This document shows, in pieces, positions 12,316 to 24,700 of a DNA stretch of 64,000 bases (positions are counted from its first letter, which is position 1; each line of letters opens with the position of its first letter). The notes under the pieces are model-generated. The model worked only from the letters and a program-made list of their open reading frames with translations. It did no database searches and was not told where the DNA came from. The translations under genes were made by a program, and so were the position numbers. Origin of the DNA: Druceiella hillmani. Lineage: Eukaryota; Arthropoda; Insecta; Lepidoptera; Hepialidae. The stretch covers positions 10,192,501-10,256,500 of the forward strand of contig JAYKKI010000003.1 of NCBI GenBank assembly GCA_039881145.1. The letters run 5' to 3'.

Positions 12316-12505
12316 TGTAGGAAACCTTGTCTTATACAAAGTTTTTATATAAATCACTGGCTCACTTACCACATCAACACTGTGCAGGTACACGTCCGCT
12401 CCCGGCGAACTCTGTCATGCGACTGAAGGCGCGTCAACTCACACTTGTGCGAGTGAGACAATGTATGTATCTATTACATAAATACTCTAATGTACATACA
12501 TTACA
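12316..12505 (-). repeat. LTR-like repeat, candidate 5' LTR
   Basis: On the minus strand it begins TGTAATGTATGT and ends TTTCCTACA. A TATATAAAAA box lies about 35 bases before its 3' end, where a promoter TATA box is plausible. The next minus-strand bases are the TGGCGAC candidate primer-binding site at about 12313-12307. Confidence 0.75.
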
Positions 12506-13337
12506 GGCAACAAACGAAACATATAATCTCTAATATTCATTGATTCTCGATTACCTAGATTAACGATTTGTACAAGTAAGGAGTCGTTCCATCCTCTCAA
12601 AGCAATTTATAAGCTATATAAAATATAGGCAAATTATAGATGAAACTTGATGTACCTGCATATTTTATAGATCATATTTATGAATTAATCAAAGTTAATT
12701 TTTTAAAATTGAAATTTAAAAAAAAAGTTCTGTTACCAAAAATATACATATATAAACGACTTAAACATTTTTACATTTCATAAATATTATAATAATTAAA
12801 AAGGCGGGCGCACAGTATCAAATCATTTATAATATATAACTTACGAAAGCCTAACAGAGATCAGAGTATCAAAAACAAATTTTGTGCTCGAAACCTATCG
12901 GTCTAATTACTGCCTGCACATTTCGGTATAGATTTTATATTAATTTTCTTTCGATGTATTCGGAATATAGTACGTAATTTTAGGTGATTTTTAATTCATA
13001 TTTTTTTAATTAATTCTAATCGATATTATAATTTTGCCCTAACTATAAAGGTAACTATGTTTTTGATATACTAAATCTTGAAATTACTAGCCTAAAACTT
13101 GAAATTACTTAACTGAAAAAAACCCTATTTTACCATTCTCGTCAACTTAGATGAGTCATAACTATAGTAATAGATGTTTTCTTAATCCTTTCCTAACTTT
13201 AGAGATAGTGAGTTTATCTTGCTTTAAATACATTATTTATAAACCTGCGTTGTATATTTCGCGGGATAGCCCTTATTTGGTCTCTCCACTGTACCTGAAT
13301 TTTGTAATATTTTCACACAATTATGTGAGAGTAATTA
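12506..13337. other. AT-rich intergenic DNA, nothing recognised
   Basis: No gene or repeat family identified. The frame 13151-13510 (+) runs into the downstream microsatellite and is not credible as a gene. Confidence 0.6.
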
Positions 13338-13345
13338 TTATATAC

Positions 13346-13384
<39 letters not shown>

Positions 13385-13388
13385 CATA

Positions 13389-13443
<55 letters not shown>

Positions 13444-13455
13444 TTATATTTATAT
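13338..13455. repeat. (TA)n microsatellite
   Basis: About 115 bases of TA repeat, interrupted by CATATG and CATA variants, grading into TTTATA at its right end. Confidence 0.97.
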
Positions 13456-15205
13456 CTTTTTGGAAATAAATTCCATTGTGGAGATAAAACGCTTAAACTG
13501 GTTTCAATGATTAAGACATAATTTGATTCGCCCTGGTACACCGAGTAAAATAGTATATATGGTATCTCCAAAATAACATGGTATATATTATGTGGCGCCT
13601 GTTAAATTTCATGTTAGCACAGTTCTTCATCTTGATCTTTTTATTTGTTTTATCCAAGCGTCAATGGAACTGGGCCATTGTAAAATAATTAATTGCATTT
13701 GGTATTAATTAGTAATTTCATGACAGAAAATACGCAATTAATATTTTAATTCAAAAAAGTACTTATATAAAATAACAACTAAACCATTTAAATATATGAA
13801 GCTATACATTTCAACCCGCTTTTATTCTTTATTTATTTATTACTAGATTGGCCGTAAACAGACCTATGAAAAATTCTATTAACCATAGTTCTCAATTTTA
13901 AGTAGAATATGTAATTTTGATTAATAAGTAGCAATAAATTGAATTAGTTTCAAACCCTTTAAAACAAAAGCTTAGCTCGTTTGAGAAACCAAAAGTGAAA
14001 ATTTATTATTTCATTATATAACCTACCTACTTTTCCTTTACAAAGCAGAGCAGATACTTGCTTAAAAATGCATTTGCAATAACTTAAACATGCATTTTCC
14101 ATTTTTTCGGACCCCAAGTTTTTGTAGCTGAAAATAATAAAAATGCCCGACCACACCACTTCTCCGTTAAGCTTTTTGTCCCCTTTATTGATTAAATACT
14201 TTGCGTGCTATCCAATATTTCAACTAAGGTGGCGCTATTGTAAAATATTTATAAAATTAAATATCATAAATTGCATAACTTCTTTACATTATTTTGCAAA
14301 GAACTTCACTAGAGTTTTTTTCTTTGAATAGATTTTAGATAGACAATTAATATTGTGCAGAGCTGCGATTTTAATTTCTGAGTTAAGTTTATGATATATG
14401 TGACTTTTAATTCTATCGGTTCTAATAAAGTTCTTCTGGGCGAATAACATTTTTAAAAAACCTTGTCCATAATTTCAGGAATCCCGTACCATTATTATAT
14501 ATTTAGCAATGAATTAAATGCGAATTACTCTGGCATTTATAGTATTTTTTTAATTTTGCGTTAGACGAAACACTTAAAGGGTAACTCGCCTCTCACAACT
14601 ATTTTTCTGATAGACGACTTGACGTTGAAACCTGAACGTGTATGATGTTGATGCATGAATGTTCACATATGTCTAACTTAATGACACCCAAAAATATATA
14701 GGTCACAATTTTAGGGGAGAACGGGACTAGGAGGCACATAGTAAATAAAAAAAATACAGAAAAAATTTAAACAATGTTTATAGTATGGGATATCATTGGA
14801 AAGAGCTAGACGTAAGTCTCAAATATATTTTTTAATTGAAAATTTTTTTTCACAATTTCAGATAATATATCTGCTACCGGTCAAACCTAATTTTAGGTCG
14901 AACTACTTTTGTTTAAGTCAAACTAGGTAAGAAACGTGTATTGGGTTCAACTAGTTAGGCCTAGGCATATTAAATTTTCCAATTAATAAAATTCATAACT
15001 CAGGGAAACTAGTATCATTTAGGCTAATAAGATTTTAAATAATAATATCAGAAGTTATGTTCATAAATATAAGGCTCTAATAAAAACGATACTTATGAAA
15101 TTCCAACGTATTTTTTCATTAAATCCTATTTTTCCTTATTTTAGTTAAAAAGAAATTAGAATTAAAACTTAATTATAATTTATTAGCCGTGAAAGTACAC
15201 AAGTT
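13456..15205. other. AT-rich intergenic DNA, nothing recognised
   Basis: The stretch 14700-14960 is slightly less AT-rich and contains several GGTCGAACTA / GTCAAACTAG-like words, but I cannot assign it to a family. Short frames at 13959-14159 (-) and 14143-14331 (+) show no domain. Confidence 0.5.
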
Positions 15206-15207
15206 AG

Positions 15208-16560
15208 AAAGGGTGTATTTCTTTTCTGCATTGACCTCCATTTGTGGTACAGTTACATCTTAAAAAGCCTTTTTCCATTCCAGTAGAATGTTTTGTAAAT
15301 GCAGTCATTAATATGATTTTGAATATCTTTATTTAATTCTTCTTCTTATATTTTTTGTTGGAAATTTCGAATTCAGGTCCGTAAACAAAATAACAAATAT
15401 ATTATATCAAATTATCTCTTTATTTACTGATTTATATAATATTATTTATATTGTAATAGTTTTGTACTGGCATCGCCATTTATTTCAAGAATAACGCCAA
15501 TAACATTATTTGAGTTTTTCCTCTCTCTGTCTACATAAAAAATTTGGTCACATTATTTTCATGTTTGGCTGGTCGGTGCAATTTTAAAGGCAGCTTTCAT
15601 TATCTTTGCTCGCTTATCAAAATTTCCTACAACTGTTTTTAGCCTTATGGATGTTATAATCGAATGTAATCCTTTTGTCATCGACATTATCATTATTGCT
15701 TTTTGACTTGTTGTCATCATACGAATGCTTTTCAATTAAGTCTTCTTCTATCTCATTTCGAAAATAATCGTCGTTTTAAACATAATTCATTACTTCGGGT
15801 AGCAACGATATCGTTGGAGGATATATTCTAGGCTATATCCTATAAATAGCTCAGTATGGTTATTGTTTTATCCGCGTACGGTGCTCTCTGTTTTTCATAA
15901 ATTGTATATATAATCAGCTTTCCGGCTATTTTTGCCATTTATTATACATACCATCAACAAATTACATTTTCAACGTCTTGCTTGGTGCATTCTGTGGAGC
16001 TTTGGCTTCAACTATGTCATGGTTTTTTATTTCAGAATACACGTTATAAAATATGTCATTTTAATGTTTAGCCACTTCCACTCTACTTTCAGATTCCAAA
16101 ACCCAGAGCAAAATAATTTCGATCAAATAATCTTAATAAACCATAATACACTAAAACTTTTACTATCAGGTCGGGTCTAAAAATTGATGAGGTCCTCTTA
16201 GCACTAACTATTCCTTTCAGAATATAAAATCAGCTTTGAATATAAACCTCCCGTTTTTCTTGTTCTGTCGAAATGTTCCGCACACAGATAAATACATGTT
16301 CGTTATATCCCTTGTGATATTTCGTATATTAGTGATGTTACAGGCAACGTTCTATTATGAACGCATGGCCGACGGCCACGTAAATTACACCAATTCTATC
16401 ATACAATCCATCAGCTGGAATATAGTACTTCATATTTTCTACCCTCTATCTTTTTACGATACCAGTCTTTGGAACACCCCAATTTTTTAATACTTTTTGT
16501 TGAAATGGCCTTATATTTCGATTTTCAAACTCCTCGACTAGTAGTGTAAGTTTTAAATAG
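15208..16560 (-). mobile_element. KRBA2-like DDE-integrase transposon remnant
   Basis: The minus strand, through many stops and frameshifts, keeps in order the landmarks of the arthropod family annotated as KRAB-A domain-containing protein 2-like, an integrase-bearing element. At about 16430-16350 is YDRIGVIYVAVGH (family: YDxIxxxHxAxGHG). At about 16220-16140 come a Lys-rich link and DLINF-TRPDS (family: QVDLIDFQSxPDGxYKF, where the Asp is catalytic). At about 15600-15490 is MKAAFKIAP with a later NVIGVILE (family: GDNVxxPxxxxDRGRGxxxNIxGVIxE). At 15270-15209 is the cysteine-rich tail FLRCNCTTNGGQC. The order and spacing of four landmarks make the call reasonable, though every one is damaged. 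No terminal repeats are identified. It is clearly non-functional. Confidence 0.65.
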
Positions 16561-17276
16561 TTATCTTCTACCAGAACATTTAAATACGAAGATTTTTCTT
16601 ATTTATTTTTAAAATTTCTCGTAGAAACTGCTCCCCCTATTCCGATTGATCATTTTTCTTAATAGACGACAACTCATCAATAATGTCAGGATAAAAACAA
16701 TAAAAAAATTTGAAGAGAAATAAAATTACTTATAATATTAAAATTCATGCAGCAGATGCACAAGTATCAATACGATGATATGTGCGAATAGAAAACGTAA
16801 AGCGGGATAGAGAAGGGCGGGGTAGGGACCCTACAGTAATACGATCCAACGTGTTTTGAAACTGCTATGTATTTTCTAATTTAGTTTAACCTGGGCAAAT
16901 CAATTAGGCCTGAATCGCATTTGATTGTATTACATTTAAAGAAATATATTGGAAAATATAAAATAAAACGATCAGTTTAGATGATTTAATTTTTTAAATA
17001 TATTATGATATACGTCTCCCATACTTAATTATTTTGAGTATTATTATACATGTTTTACGCTAGGAAGGTAAAGTAATTTCATTTCAAGCAAGGTAACGAA
17101 TCTTCAATTCACGAACCGAACTCGTACTTGGCCCGTTTTATTTAATGTAGTAATTTTAAATCACTTAATCTGTAGTGCAAAATATTGTTTATTATATCAC
17201 TCAGTATATCTACGTGTTTTTCAACCCATTTTAATAGTTTCCATGAAAACTGAATTATCATCTTCAATATAGTAAG
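16561..17276. other. AT-rich DNA, nothing recognised
   Basis: A short GC-richer patch at about 16800-16840 (AGAGAAGGGCGGGGTAGGG) has no evident role. The N-terminal part of the integrase element may extend into the left end. Confidence 0.5.
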
Positions 17277-17440
17277 TGTAGGTTTTCAATAAATAACAGA
17301 GATTATTTATTGCAAATATTCAGTTTAATGCTTCACAAATATCACAGTGCGTCTTTTATTTGACATACATAAGTAGAAAGAGAGCACGTCACGTAGTGGC
17401 GGTCGTAGGAATTAATTAGGGTTGCGTTCTATTACTAACA
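17277..17440 (-). repeat. Copia 3' LTR (164 bp) with polypurine tract
   Basis: On the minus strand the LTR starts TGTTAGTAATAG at 17440, directly after the polypurine tract CCGGGGGGTA (17450-17441), and ends AAAACCTACA at 17277. It therefore has the TG...CA ends typical of LTRs. An AATAAA polyadenylation signal lies near its 3' end. No 5' LTR is found in the window. Confidence 0.8.
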
Positions 17441-18937
17441 TACCCCCCGGAACGTAAGTCCCTTTTTCTTAAATAAAACAAGTGATTTTCTAAGGTTGTA
17501 TCCTTAGTTAAAATATCTGCAATCAATGCACTTCCCTCACAAAAACAAAATTTTACTTTAGTTTTATTTACTTGGTCCCGGAGAAAATTATATCTCATAT
17601 CTATGTACTTAGTTCTTGGAGAATAATAATTATTATGGGAAAGTCTTACGGCACTTTAGTTATCACTATGAATAATAATGGGGTTACCCTGCTGCTGTTC
17701 GAACTCGATGTGCAGCTGCTGCAGCCAGAGAGCCTCCTGGGTCGCAGAGAATATAGACATGTTCTCTATCTCTGCTGTCGACAGGGTTGAGTACATGTCT
17801 AGAGCACATGCTACAGTTTCTTGTTTACGTGAACACCAGGAAATAGCACCATTATAAAATACAAAAATGTTACCGGTGCCCGACTTACGGTCATGCATGT
17901 CACTTACCCAGTCGGCATCACAGTATCCCGTAATCGTTCCAAACTCATCTTGTATATAAACTAACATTGGACCTTTGGTAACTTTTAGGTATCTTAATAC
18001 TCTTTTGACAGCAATCCAGTGTCCAGTCTTAGGTTCTTGATTATATCTACGTGGCATATTCACTGCAAATAATATATCTGGTCTCGAAAATTGAGCAATA
18101 TATAAAATATATCTCATAGCCAGTTGACATGGACAGTAACACATGGAATCTTCGTCAGAAAACTTTAACTCGAGGTCAGTTGTTGTTTTAGCAGGTTTGC
18201 AATAACACGTTCCAAATTAATCTAAAATTTCATAAATGTACTTCCTCTAGTGCAACACATTATAATAAATACATGAATCTATTTTAGATTGTAATATTTC
18301 CATTTCATCTAAGATTTTATTGATTTGTGTGTTCCAAAGTCTGCTTGCTTGCTTGAGGCCGTACATGGATTTGTGTAAATGTTATACTTGAGAGTCTTGT
18401 TCGTATAATTCAGGCTGTAGCATATATATTTTTTATCGATTTCTCTCCGTAGAAATTCTGAGACAGCGTCCATTTGATCAATGTCTAAATTATATCTAGC
18501 TAGCTAGCTAGAGCGAATAAATAGCGGAGAGAAACGTAAGGTAAATTACTTCACAGGAGAATAAACTTCTTCATAATCTGTGCCTCTTCGCTGGACATAA
18601 CCTTTAATAACAAGTCTAGCTTTGTATCGGACAATGTTGCCGTCTTGATCTGACTTCGCTTTGAATACCCACTTCGATGGTTAAGCCCTTTTGTCAGAGG
18701 GGATATCGGTCAAAGTAAAAATTTTGTTTTTTATCACCAAGCTGTATTCTTTATCCATAGCCTTTTTCTATTTAGAAGCATATGGTGACAACGGTTCTTC
18801 TTTTACTGACTGTGGATCAGACATAGATGTGGACATACAATACACGCTATTTTCACTTACTTGTTCACCTATTTTGTTATAACTTCAAACTATCTTGGGT
18901 CTACTAACAGATAACAGTTGTGTGTTCCTTGGTAGAT

Positions 18938-19025
18938 GATAACTCTCATCAAGGTCATCCGTATCGGTTTCATATTCACTCGAGCGAATATGAAATTGAT
19001 ACGAATGAACTTGATGAGAGTTATC
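18938..19025. repeat. Foldback inverted repeat inside the Copia linker (40-nt arms)
   Basis: Arms at 18938-18977 and 18986-19025 match as reverse complements at 36 of 40 positions around the 8-nt spacer ACTCGAGC. Read on the minus strand, the 18938-18977 arm encodes a plausible acidic Copia linker (SEYETDTDDLDESYHL), so the other arm is an inverted copy inserted later. Confidence 0.95.
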
Positions 19026-19270
19026 GTGGCCTCATCAATGTTGGAGCAGGTACTTGGCTTGCTATGGGGTTGTGAAGGCATAGTTGTCTCTTCAGAATGA
19101 TTATCTGATGACAATCCGATACTGGTAGCTCCTGGAATATTAATATAAAAATTTTCAAAGAAGAATACATCTCTTCTTATAAGTATCTTATTTATTTTTT
19201 GATCCAGCAGACGATATCCTTTTGAATACTCGAAATATCAAAATAATCATTCTTTCTGCTATGCTATTAT

Positions 19271-22200
19271 GCTAGGACGTATAAGGGGTAGAAGTTTGTT
19301 TTGTTATCTTACAAATAGACAAATATTTCGTAATGTGTACATTACAATATTCTTTATCTTTGTCAGTTCTAATAGATTTAATTTAATGAGCCAAGTTATT
19401 TTCCACTTTCATTTTGTAATCTTTAAATATTTCCAATATATCCGTCTTATATTTCATGGGATAAACATGGATATTTCTGGTGTAATTATGAATGATTGTT
19501 ATAAAATATCTACTAATATACTATACTATCTACTAATATCTACTAAATTTCTACTAATGAAAATAAGTACATTAATTAAAATATAACGATAAATAAAGTA
19601 GACATAAATTTAAATTATTTTCCTGCTTCGTAGAACTTGGAATTTCGAAAAATTATTTGTTTTTATTTCTATAAATAATTCGTAATAACAAATAATATAT
19701 ACCTCATGAAAATATTCTGTAAAATTGGCCAAATTCCTATTTAAAAAGTTAGTCGTAAAAAGTAACGAGGTAAATCACTTTGGCAAAGCTTTGCCAGATA
19801 AGTAGAAATAAATGCATTAGAGCTTTGCGTCTATGTCTATTGAATACCTCCATCGAATATATAATATCTATAAAATCATCCTTTGTACAATTCTGGTTGT
19901 TAAAGCGCTAAATATCTGAAAATGATCGGCACACTACTCTTGATGTCAAATATCTTGGAATCTACTATAGGTCAAGTTTAAATATATTGTAATCAAATAC
20001 TGAATTTTCTACCTGCTAAAAAACAAGTATCCAGAATTTTCTGTAGTAAAGTTTAGCTTCACATAAAATACTACAATATCTAGTTACGCGACTTTGAAGT
20101 TATGGTGCCATGCACTCATTTTAATACATTGGTAATATCTACATTAGTCAATAAAATGGTAGGTGATGCCAGTATCTTAAAACATATCCCTAATACAACT
20201 ATGCGGTTTAATGCTATTTAAAATAGGTATGAAACCTTTGAAGTTAGACCTTTACTTGTCAATTCATTTGCCTTAAATATATTTGGAATTGAAAAAAATA
20301 TTATTAAAAACATGTGAAGAGTTTCAGTTCCAACTCATCTTCCAATTCTTCCTTTCTTTTTCATATAAATATATAATGAAATAAATAATATTCACAGACA
20401 AACATATGTAAATATAAATATCCTACTGTCCACAATAATGAGATATCATATATAATGCTACGTAATGATTTGTGATCTATATATGTTTAAGTTTCTATAA
20501 TTGAATAATAAAAATACTAAAAAACATGGGAAACCGTTTGTTCTCCAATATATTTGCGTCCTTAGTAATGTTCTTATCATACAACTATTTTTCTCCTTTA
20601 ATTCTCATGCGACTTTTAGTTCCGGTGAGAAACATTAAAGAGTGACTGGAAATTGAAAGTATTTTTGTGATACCACTCTGGTTTGAATGGTCCATAACTA
20701 TAATTAAGAGAGTGATTTAGGCAACGCAATAATTTATAGATAAATGAAATTTGGGCTTGCGCTTAAATACGAAACCCGTTTTAAATAAATATAACAAATA
20801 CAAGCAAAAGCCAACAAAATAAGAATATTTTCCGTCTTTTCAATGGTAATTAATTTAAATAATTTGCCCACAAAAATGTTGCTTGTAAATTTTTTTAAGT
20901 TCTGTATATATAGGATTTCTTCTGTTAAAATCAATTTATGCATTTTTATTATTATTGCTTTGAAACATAGTTTCGAAAGATAATTTTTTTTCCGTTTTCT
21001 AGACATTACTCCAGAAAATACTGAAAATGAAAGTAACTTAATATTTTTTTCAGATTACATATTCCAAAATCCCGAAGTTCCCTCCTTTGATATTTATAAT
21101 TAGCTACATTCCTTCTCACTGCTGCCGCCTTATTCTTATCTTTTACACATTTTTAATATGAGCAAGGAAAATATATGAGTCGGTTGCATTGTCCCTAGCT
21201 CATTGTCTATTTGTTTTATTTCCGAAGAGAGTTTCAAAATTGTTTTTGATAAGTTTGCGGTTAAAATTAACTATTTAATGTATATGAAGAATTAAAATTA
21301 AAAGAATAAAATAATTCGTAAAACGTAATAGTATTATTATTAGACCTCCCAATATTTCATATATCACAAAAATACCTTGTTATTTTCATTAGTATTCCCT
21401 ATGCCCCGGGTGCCTATTAATAATAGGAGTCTCCTAACAGCGAATCTACTCTATTTTAAAATTAAAATGTATTAGATAAAATATCAGAAGACTTTTACGA
21501 AACGAATATATTCTTTATTTCTTACAGTACATAAAATATTTGTTATTGAGTTTAGGATTCCTAGCATACAAAAAATACAATTAAGTAAAGGGTATAAAGT
21601 TTCGTCATGAAAGGAAATCCGAGTCCAATCTCAGGTTTTGATATTTATATCGGAAATTGTGATTTAGTTTCTATTTGGATATTATTTGTAAGAAATGATT
21701 TTTCTGGTTTATTATATTTTATCTCTGGATATTTCATTTCTTTTGCTTCGCAAAAACAGAGTGCATCCAAAAATATAAATGGGTTTGTATTTCATATCGT
21801 GTAGTACGTTGTTTTCTTATTCATCGTTGACATTTCGATAAAAGCACAAATTTAAGAACGAGAGTCTGACAAATTTGAACTTTGCGAGGATATAGGGAGA
21901 CTTTCACTAATTCCGTATTTATTTTGCATTAATAAAAAAGAATATTGAACCGAAAAAAAATATTGAGCTGTTAAATGCTATTTTATTGCTGGAAACAAGC
22001 AATAAGGATATTGAATTAAAACTAATTTTCAAAGTTTTTCATATGTATTTTGAGGTAATTTACAGCTATCTCAACGGAACAACGGAACACACTCTTTGCA
22101 GTAGAATGAAAATATTAAAAATCTTCATAAGCTTTTGTTGGTCGCATCATTGTATCGAGCGTTGAGACAACTAAGAAATAATTTATTTCATTCCGGAACT

Positions 22201-22530
22201 TATGATAAAAGGAGTCTTTTTATTCGTAATAATGCTAATAATAAAAATAATAGATGTTTCATTTATTAATTAGTTAGTCTACAAAAATTTAAATATTTAC
22301 CTTTAGAATAAAAAACAGCGTTATAGTTAATATGATAACGTAAAAATAGGTATTCTTCTATTTTAAACACGTGTAGGTTTAATTTATTAATAATAGTTTA
22401 GAATTAGAACTTTATCATCACTTACATCAACTCTAGAACTCTAAAACTACATTAGTTTTTTAACGTTTTGTTCAAGAATTTTTTGTCACTGGCGTAATTC
22501 AAATGAAATAAAATACAAAAATGAGAGACA

Positions 22531-22534
<4 letters not shown>
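19271..22534. other. AT-rich intergenic DNA
   Basis: A perfect 16-bp palindrome TGGCAAAGCTTTGCCA lies at 19781-19796. At about 19945-20340 a plus-strand reading has DVKYLG and other faint reverse-transcriptase-like words, too weak to call. Nothing else is identified. Confidence 0.5.

Positions 22535-22600
<66 letters not shown>
22535..22600. repeat. (TA)n microsatellite
   Basis: About 65 bases of TA repeat with one CA and one GTA interruption. Confidence 0.97.
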
Positions 22601-23049
22601 CTGCTTTAAATTAAAATTAATTTGTCGCTGCTTTGAAAATATTACTTTTTATATTTATTAAAAATTTTCAATAACTCTGAAAAACGTGATATAATGACAT
22701 AAATAAGCATTATAAATATGTGCATATATTTTGACTTCTGATTTTGCACTTTTCTTCTTTTTGTCGGTAAATCACGGGTAGAAATGTAGGCTATTTAAAC
22801 TAATAGGAAGGGTATGCGTAATGACAAAGAAGGGGGGCGAATGGAATTACTTCTAGATAAAAGTAAAGTATTGAATTAAAATTAGTGTACAAAACAACAA
22901 ATTTTTTATTATATTAAGGCCTTATCACAGAGTTCTAATTATTTATTTCAATGCAAATATCAACGCTAGATTGCGCGGAAGCCAGAGTTCTTGTGACTTA
23001 ATACCAATCGTATTTATTAAATTATACATTACAGCGCGTTGCGAATTTC
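22601..23049. other. AT-rich DNA upstream of a piggyBac pseudogene
   Basis: No gene. The piggyBac left terminus is expected around or just after this stretch, but no terminal inverted repeat or TTAA boundary could be assigned. Confidence 0.5.
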
Positions 23050-24700
23050 CGATTGTCTAGAGGGATTGAAGCAGTACCCCTCAATAGTCATAAGAAATTT
23101 GTCGTTAGCGCACGTCACAAATTATTTGTTTTTACTCTCTCAGATTCCGCGCGCGACAATTCGTGTAGAACAAAAATTGTGTGTTGTGAAATTGAAAGGT
23201 CGGTGAGTGTTTTATATTATTTGTATTTTATTGATTGAAAAATGATGTTAATTTGATAAAAGATCTCATAAATATTTAATTATTAATCATGTCATTTTGT
23301 AGATAATGAGTTACGAAGATTATGAAAAACGTATTGCCCCTTGTTAGACGCGACTGCATCAGATTCTAAAGATGTTGATGATGTTTCAGAAGAATAAGAA
23401 CACCAAAGTCCCTCGGCAGCACAGGAGAAGTGTATTAAATCAGACATTGAACTAAGTGACAGCGAGGGTGATAACATGTTTTTGTCGTCTCTTCAATTAC
23501 AACAGCAGCAATGTGGTACATATATTGGAAAAGACGGAACTATTTTCGAATAAAAATCCAATTCCTACCAGATTTGTAACTGATAATATAATTTGAGAGC
23601 AACTTCCTAAATTATTAGCTGCTCGTTCTTTGAGGTCGTCTATAGAGTGTTATTCAAATGTCATTAGTGATGAGTGGTTGAGCATTTTTGTTGATAACAT
23701 CAATAAATTGATAAGGAATATAAAGTCTAACTATTCTCGGGAAAGAAATACTCAAGAAATAAAGATATATCTGACAGAAATAAAGGGATTTATGAGATTA
23801 GTCTTACGGTGTGGTACAAGGAAAAGTAGTTGCATGAATGCCGGTGACTTACGGAAAAAATACTAGTTATGGATCAACGTAAAAAGAAAGACTCGGTCCA
23901 ATAAAATAAAATACGATAAACTTACGCCTATGAAAAATTTACACCTATGCTTCATCAGGTTTTGGGATGCTTGATGAATTTTATCGCTTTTCGCATTACC
24001 TGTTATTTCTTAAAGTAGGTGCATACTGAGTAAACCGAATAAGCATGGCTTCAAAATACAAGCTGTTGCGGACACAACAATGTTTTACATGTGCAACATG
24101 AAAGTTTACGTGAAGGAGGTTTATTTATTCAACCAGATGGTCAATGCAGCATCAAGCCTTCTGACGTTGTAATTAGTATTCCTGAACAAATTTCAAGATC
24201 AAGAAAAAATGTGGCAACAGACAATTTGTACTCTAGTTGTCAACTAACCACTATTCTTCTGGCTGTAAATAATTCGACATCTATTGCTACCGTGAAAATA
24301 AAATAAAACTCAAATACTTGCATCTTTTTCTTCTAATAAAAGAAGCAAGAAAAATCATATTTGTCTTCCTTCTAAAGTAAAAAGACTTTATTATTCTACG
24401 TACAAAAAAAATATTTTGTGGCTCCTCAGAGGTAATAAAATCGATGAGTTGGTAGGAAAACCTAACATTATACTTAAATGCAACATTACAATATCTGGAG
24501 TCGACGTAGTGGACAAACTTTGCAGCGTATACAGCGGTCAGCAAAATAAGAGAAAGTGACCTATAGATTTATTTTGTACTATGATTAATATGGGAACCAT
24601 AAGCGCAAGAGTTTTAAAAAAAATTGTTAAATAGCATAATGAGCATAAGAAAGTAAATTCGTCTGTAACTGTACTTTAGATAAAGTTTCACGTTACTTTC
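23050..24700 (+). mobile_element. piggyBac transposon pseudogene
   Basis: piggyBac transposase moves the element by cut-and-paste at TTAA. The coding start is probably ATG 23306, since MSYEDYEKRI opens an acidic N-terminus (DSKDVDDVSEE, SDIELSDSEGD) typical of the family, followed by YIGKDGTIF near 23519. A stop after 13 codons and later frameshifts break it. Recognisable blocks follow: ISDEWLSIF and EIKGFMRLVLRCG (23663-23820); a PNKHGFKIQAVAD region (24030-24080); VVISIPEQIS and NVATDNLYSS (24165-24240), where TDN is the second catalytic-Asp motif; and GVDVVDKLCSVYS near 24498-24536. The cysteine-rich C-terminus is not seen. Upstream, 23203-23302 looks like a 100-bp leader intron. Dead copy, confident family call. 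Confidence 0.85.

Larger units (their letters stand above)
8473..12505 (-). mobile_element. Decayed LTR retrotransposon, probably Ty3/Gypsy, minus strand
   Basis: Two related repeats of 182 and 190 bp, both TGTA...TACA on either strand, lie in the same orientation 3.6 kb apart. I read the right one (12505-12316) as the 5' LTR and the left one (8654-8473) as the 3' LTR. Immediately inside the 5' LTR the minus strand reads AGTGGCGACAAGAG; TGGCGAC is the start of a primer-binding site used by some insect Gypsy elements, as I remember it. Upstream of the 3' LTR lies the purine-rich run AGGGAACGAA. A reverse-transcriptase thumb remnant at about 10125-9990 lies between in the right orientation. Other minus-strand coding-like blocks (about 9813-9628 and 9110-8890) are not recognised. 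No intact frame survives. The LTRs differ at perhaps a quarter of positions, so the insertion is old, or the two belong to different copies. Confidence 0.55.
17277..19270 (-). mobile_element. Ty1/Copia retrotransposon, 3' half with 3' LTR
   Basis: Read on the minus strand from about 19270: a post-integrase linker (KGYRLLDQ and an RRDVFFFEN segment, family pattern SRDVxFxE), an acidic linker, the start of the reverse transcriptase with RWVFKxK-type and QMDAVSEFL blocks at about 18690-18440, then the long frame 18144-17656. That frame holds YILYIAQFSRPDI, RVLRYLKVTKG, GYCDADW (RNase H, near 17910) and KSGTGNIFVFYNGAISW. A final frame at 17598-17416 carries the RNase H tail with IADILTK and overlaps the LTR start. 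Gag and integrase are missing and nothing Copia-like is seen beyond 19270, so the copy is 5'-truncated. Stops and frameshifts in the RT show it is dead. Confident family call. Confidence 0.9.

Noticed and set aside
17572..17790. Plus-strand 72-codon frame
   Set aside because: It is the antisense shadow of the Copia RNase H region.
18497..18513. CTAGCTAGCTAGCTAG run
   Set aside because: A short simple repeat inside the Copia reverse-transcriptase remnant with no further significance visible.
19945..20340. Possible non-LTR reverse-transcriptase tail (KYLG and later words)
   Set aside because: Only one short word fits; the remaining text needs many frameshifts and does not keep family order.
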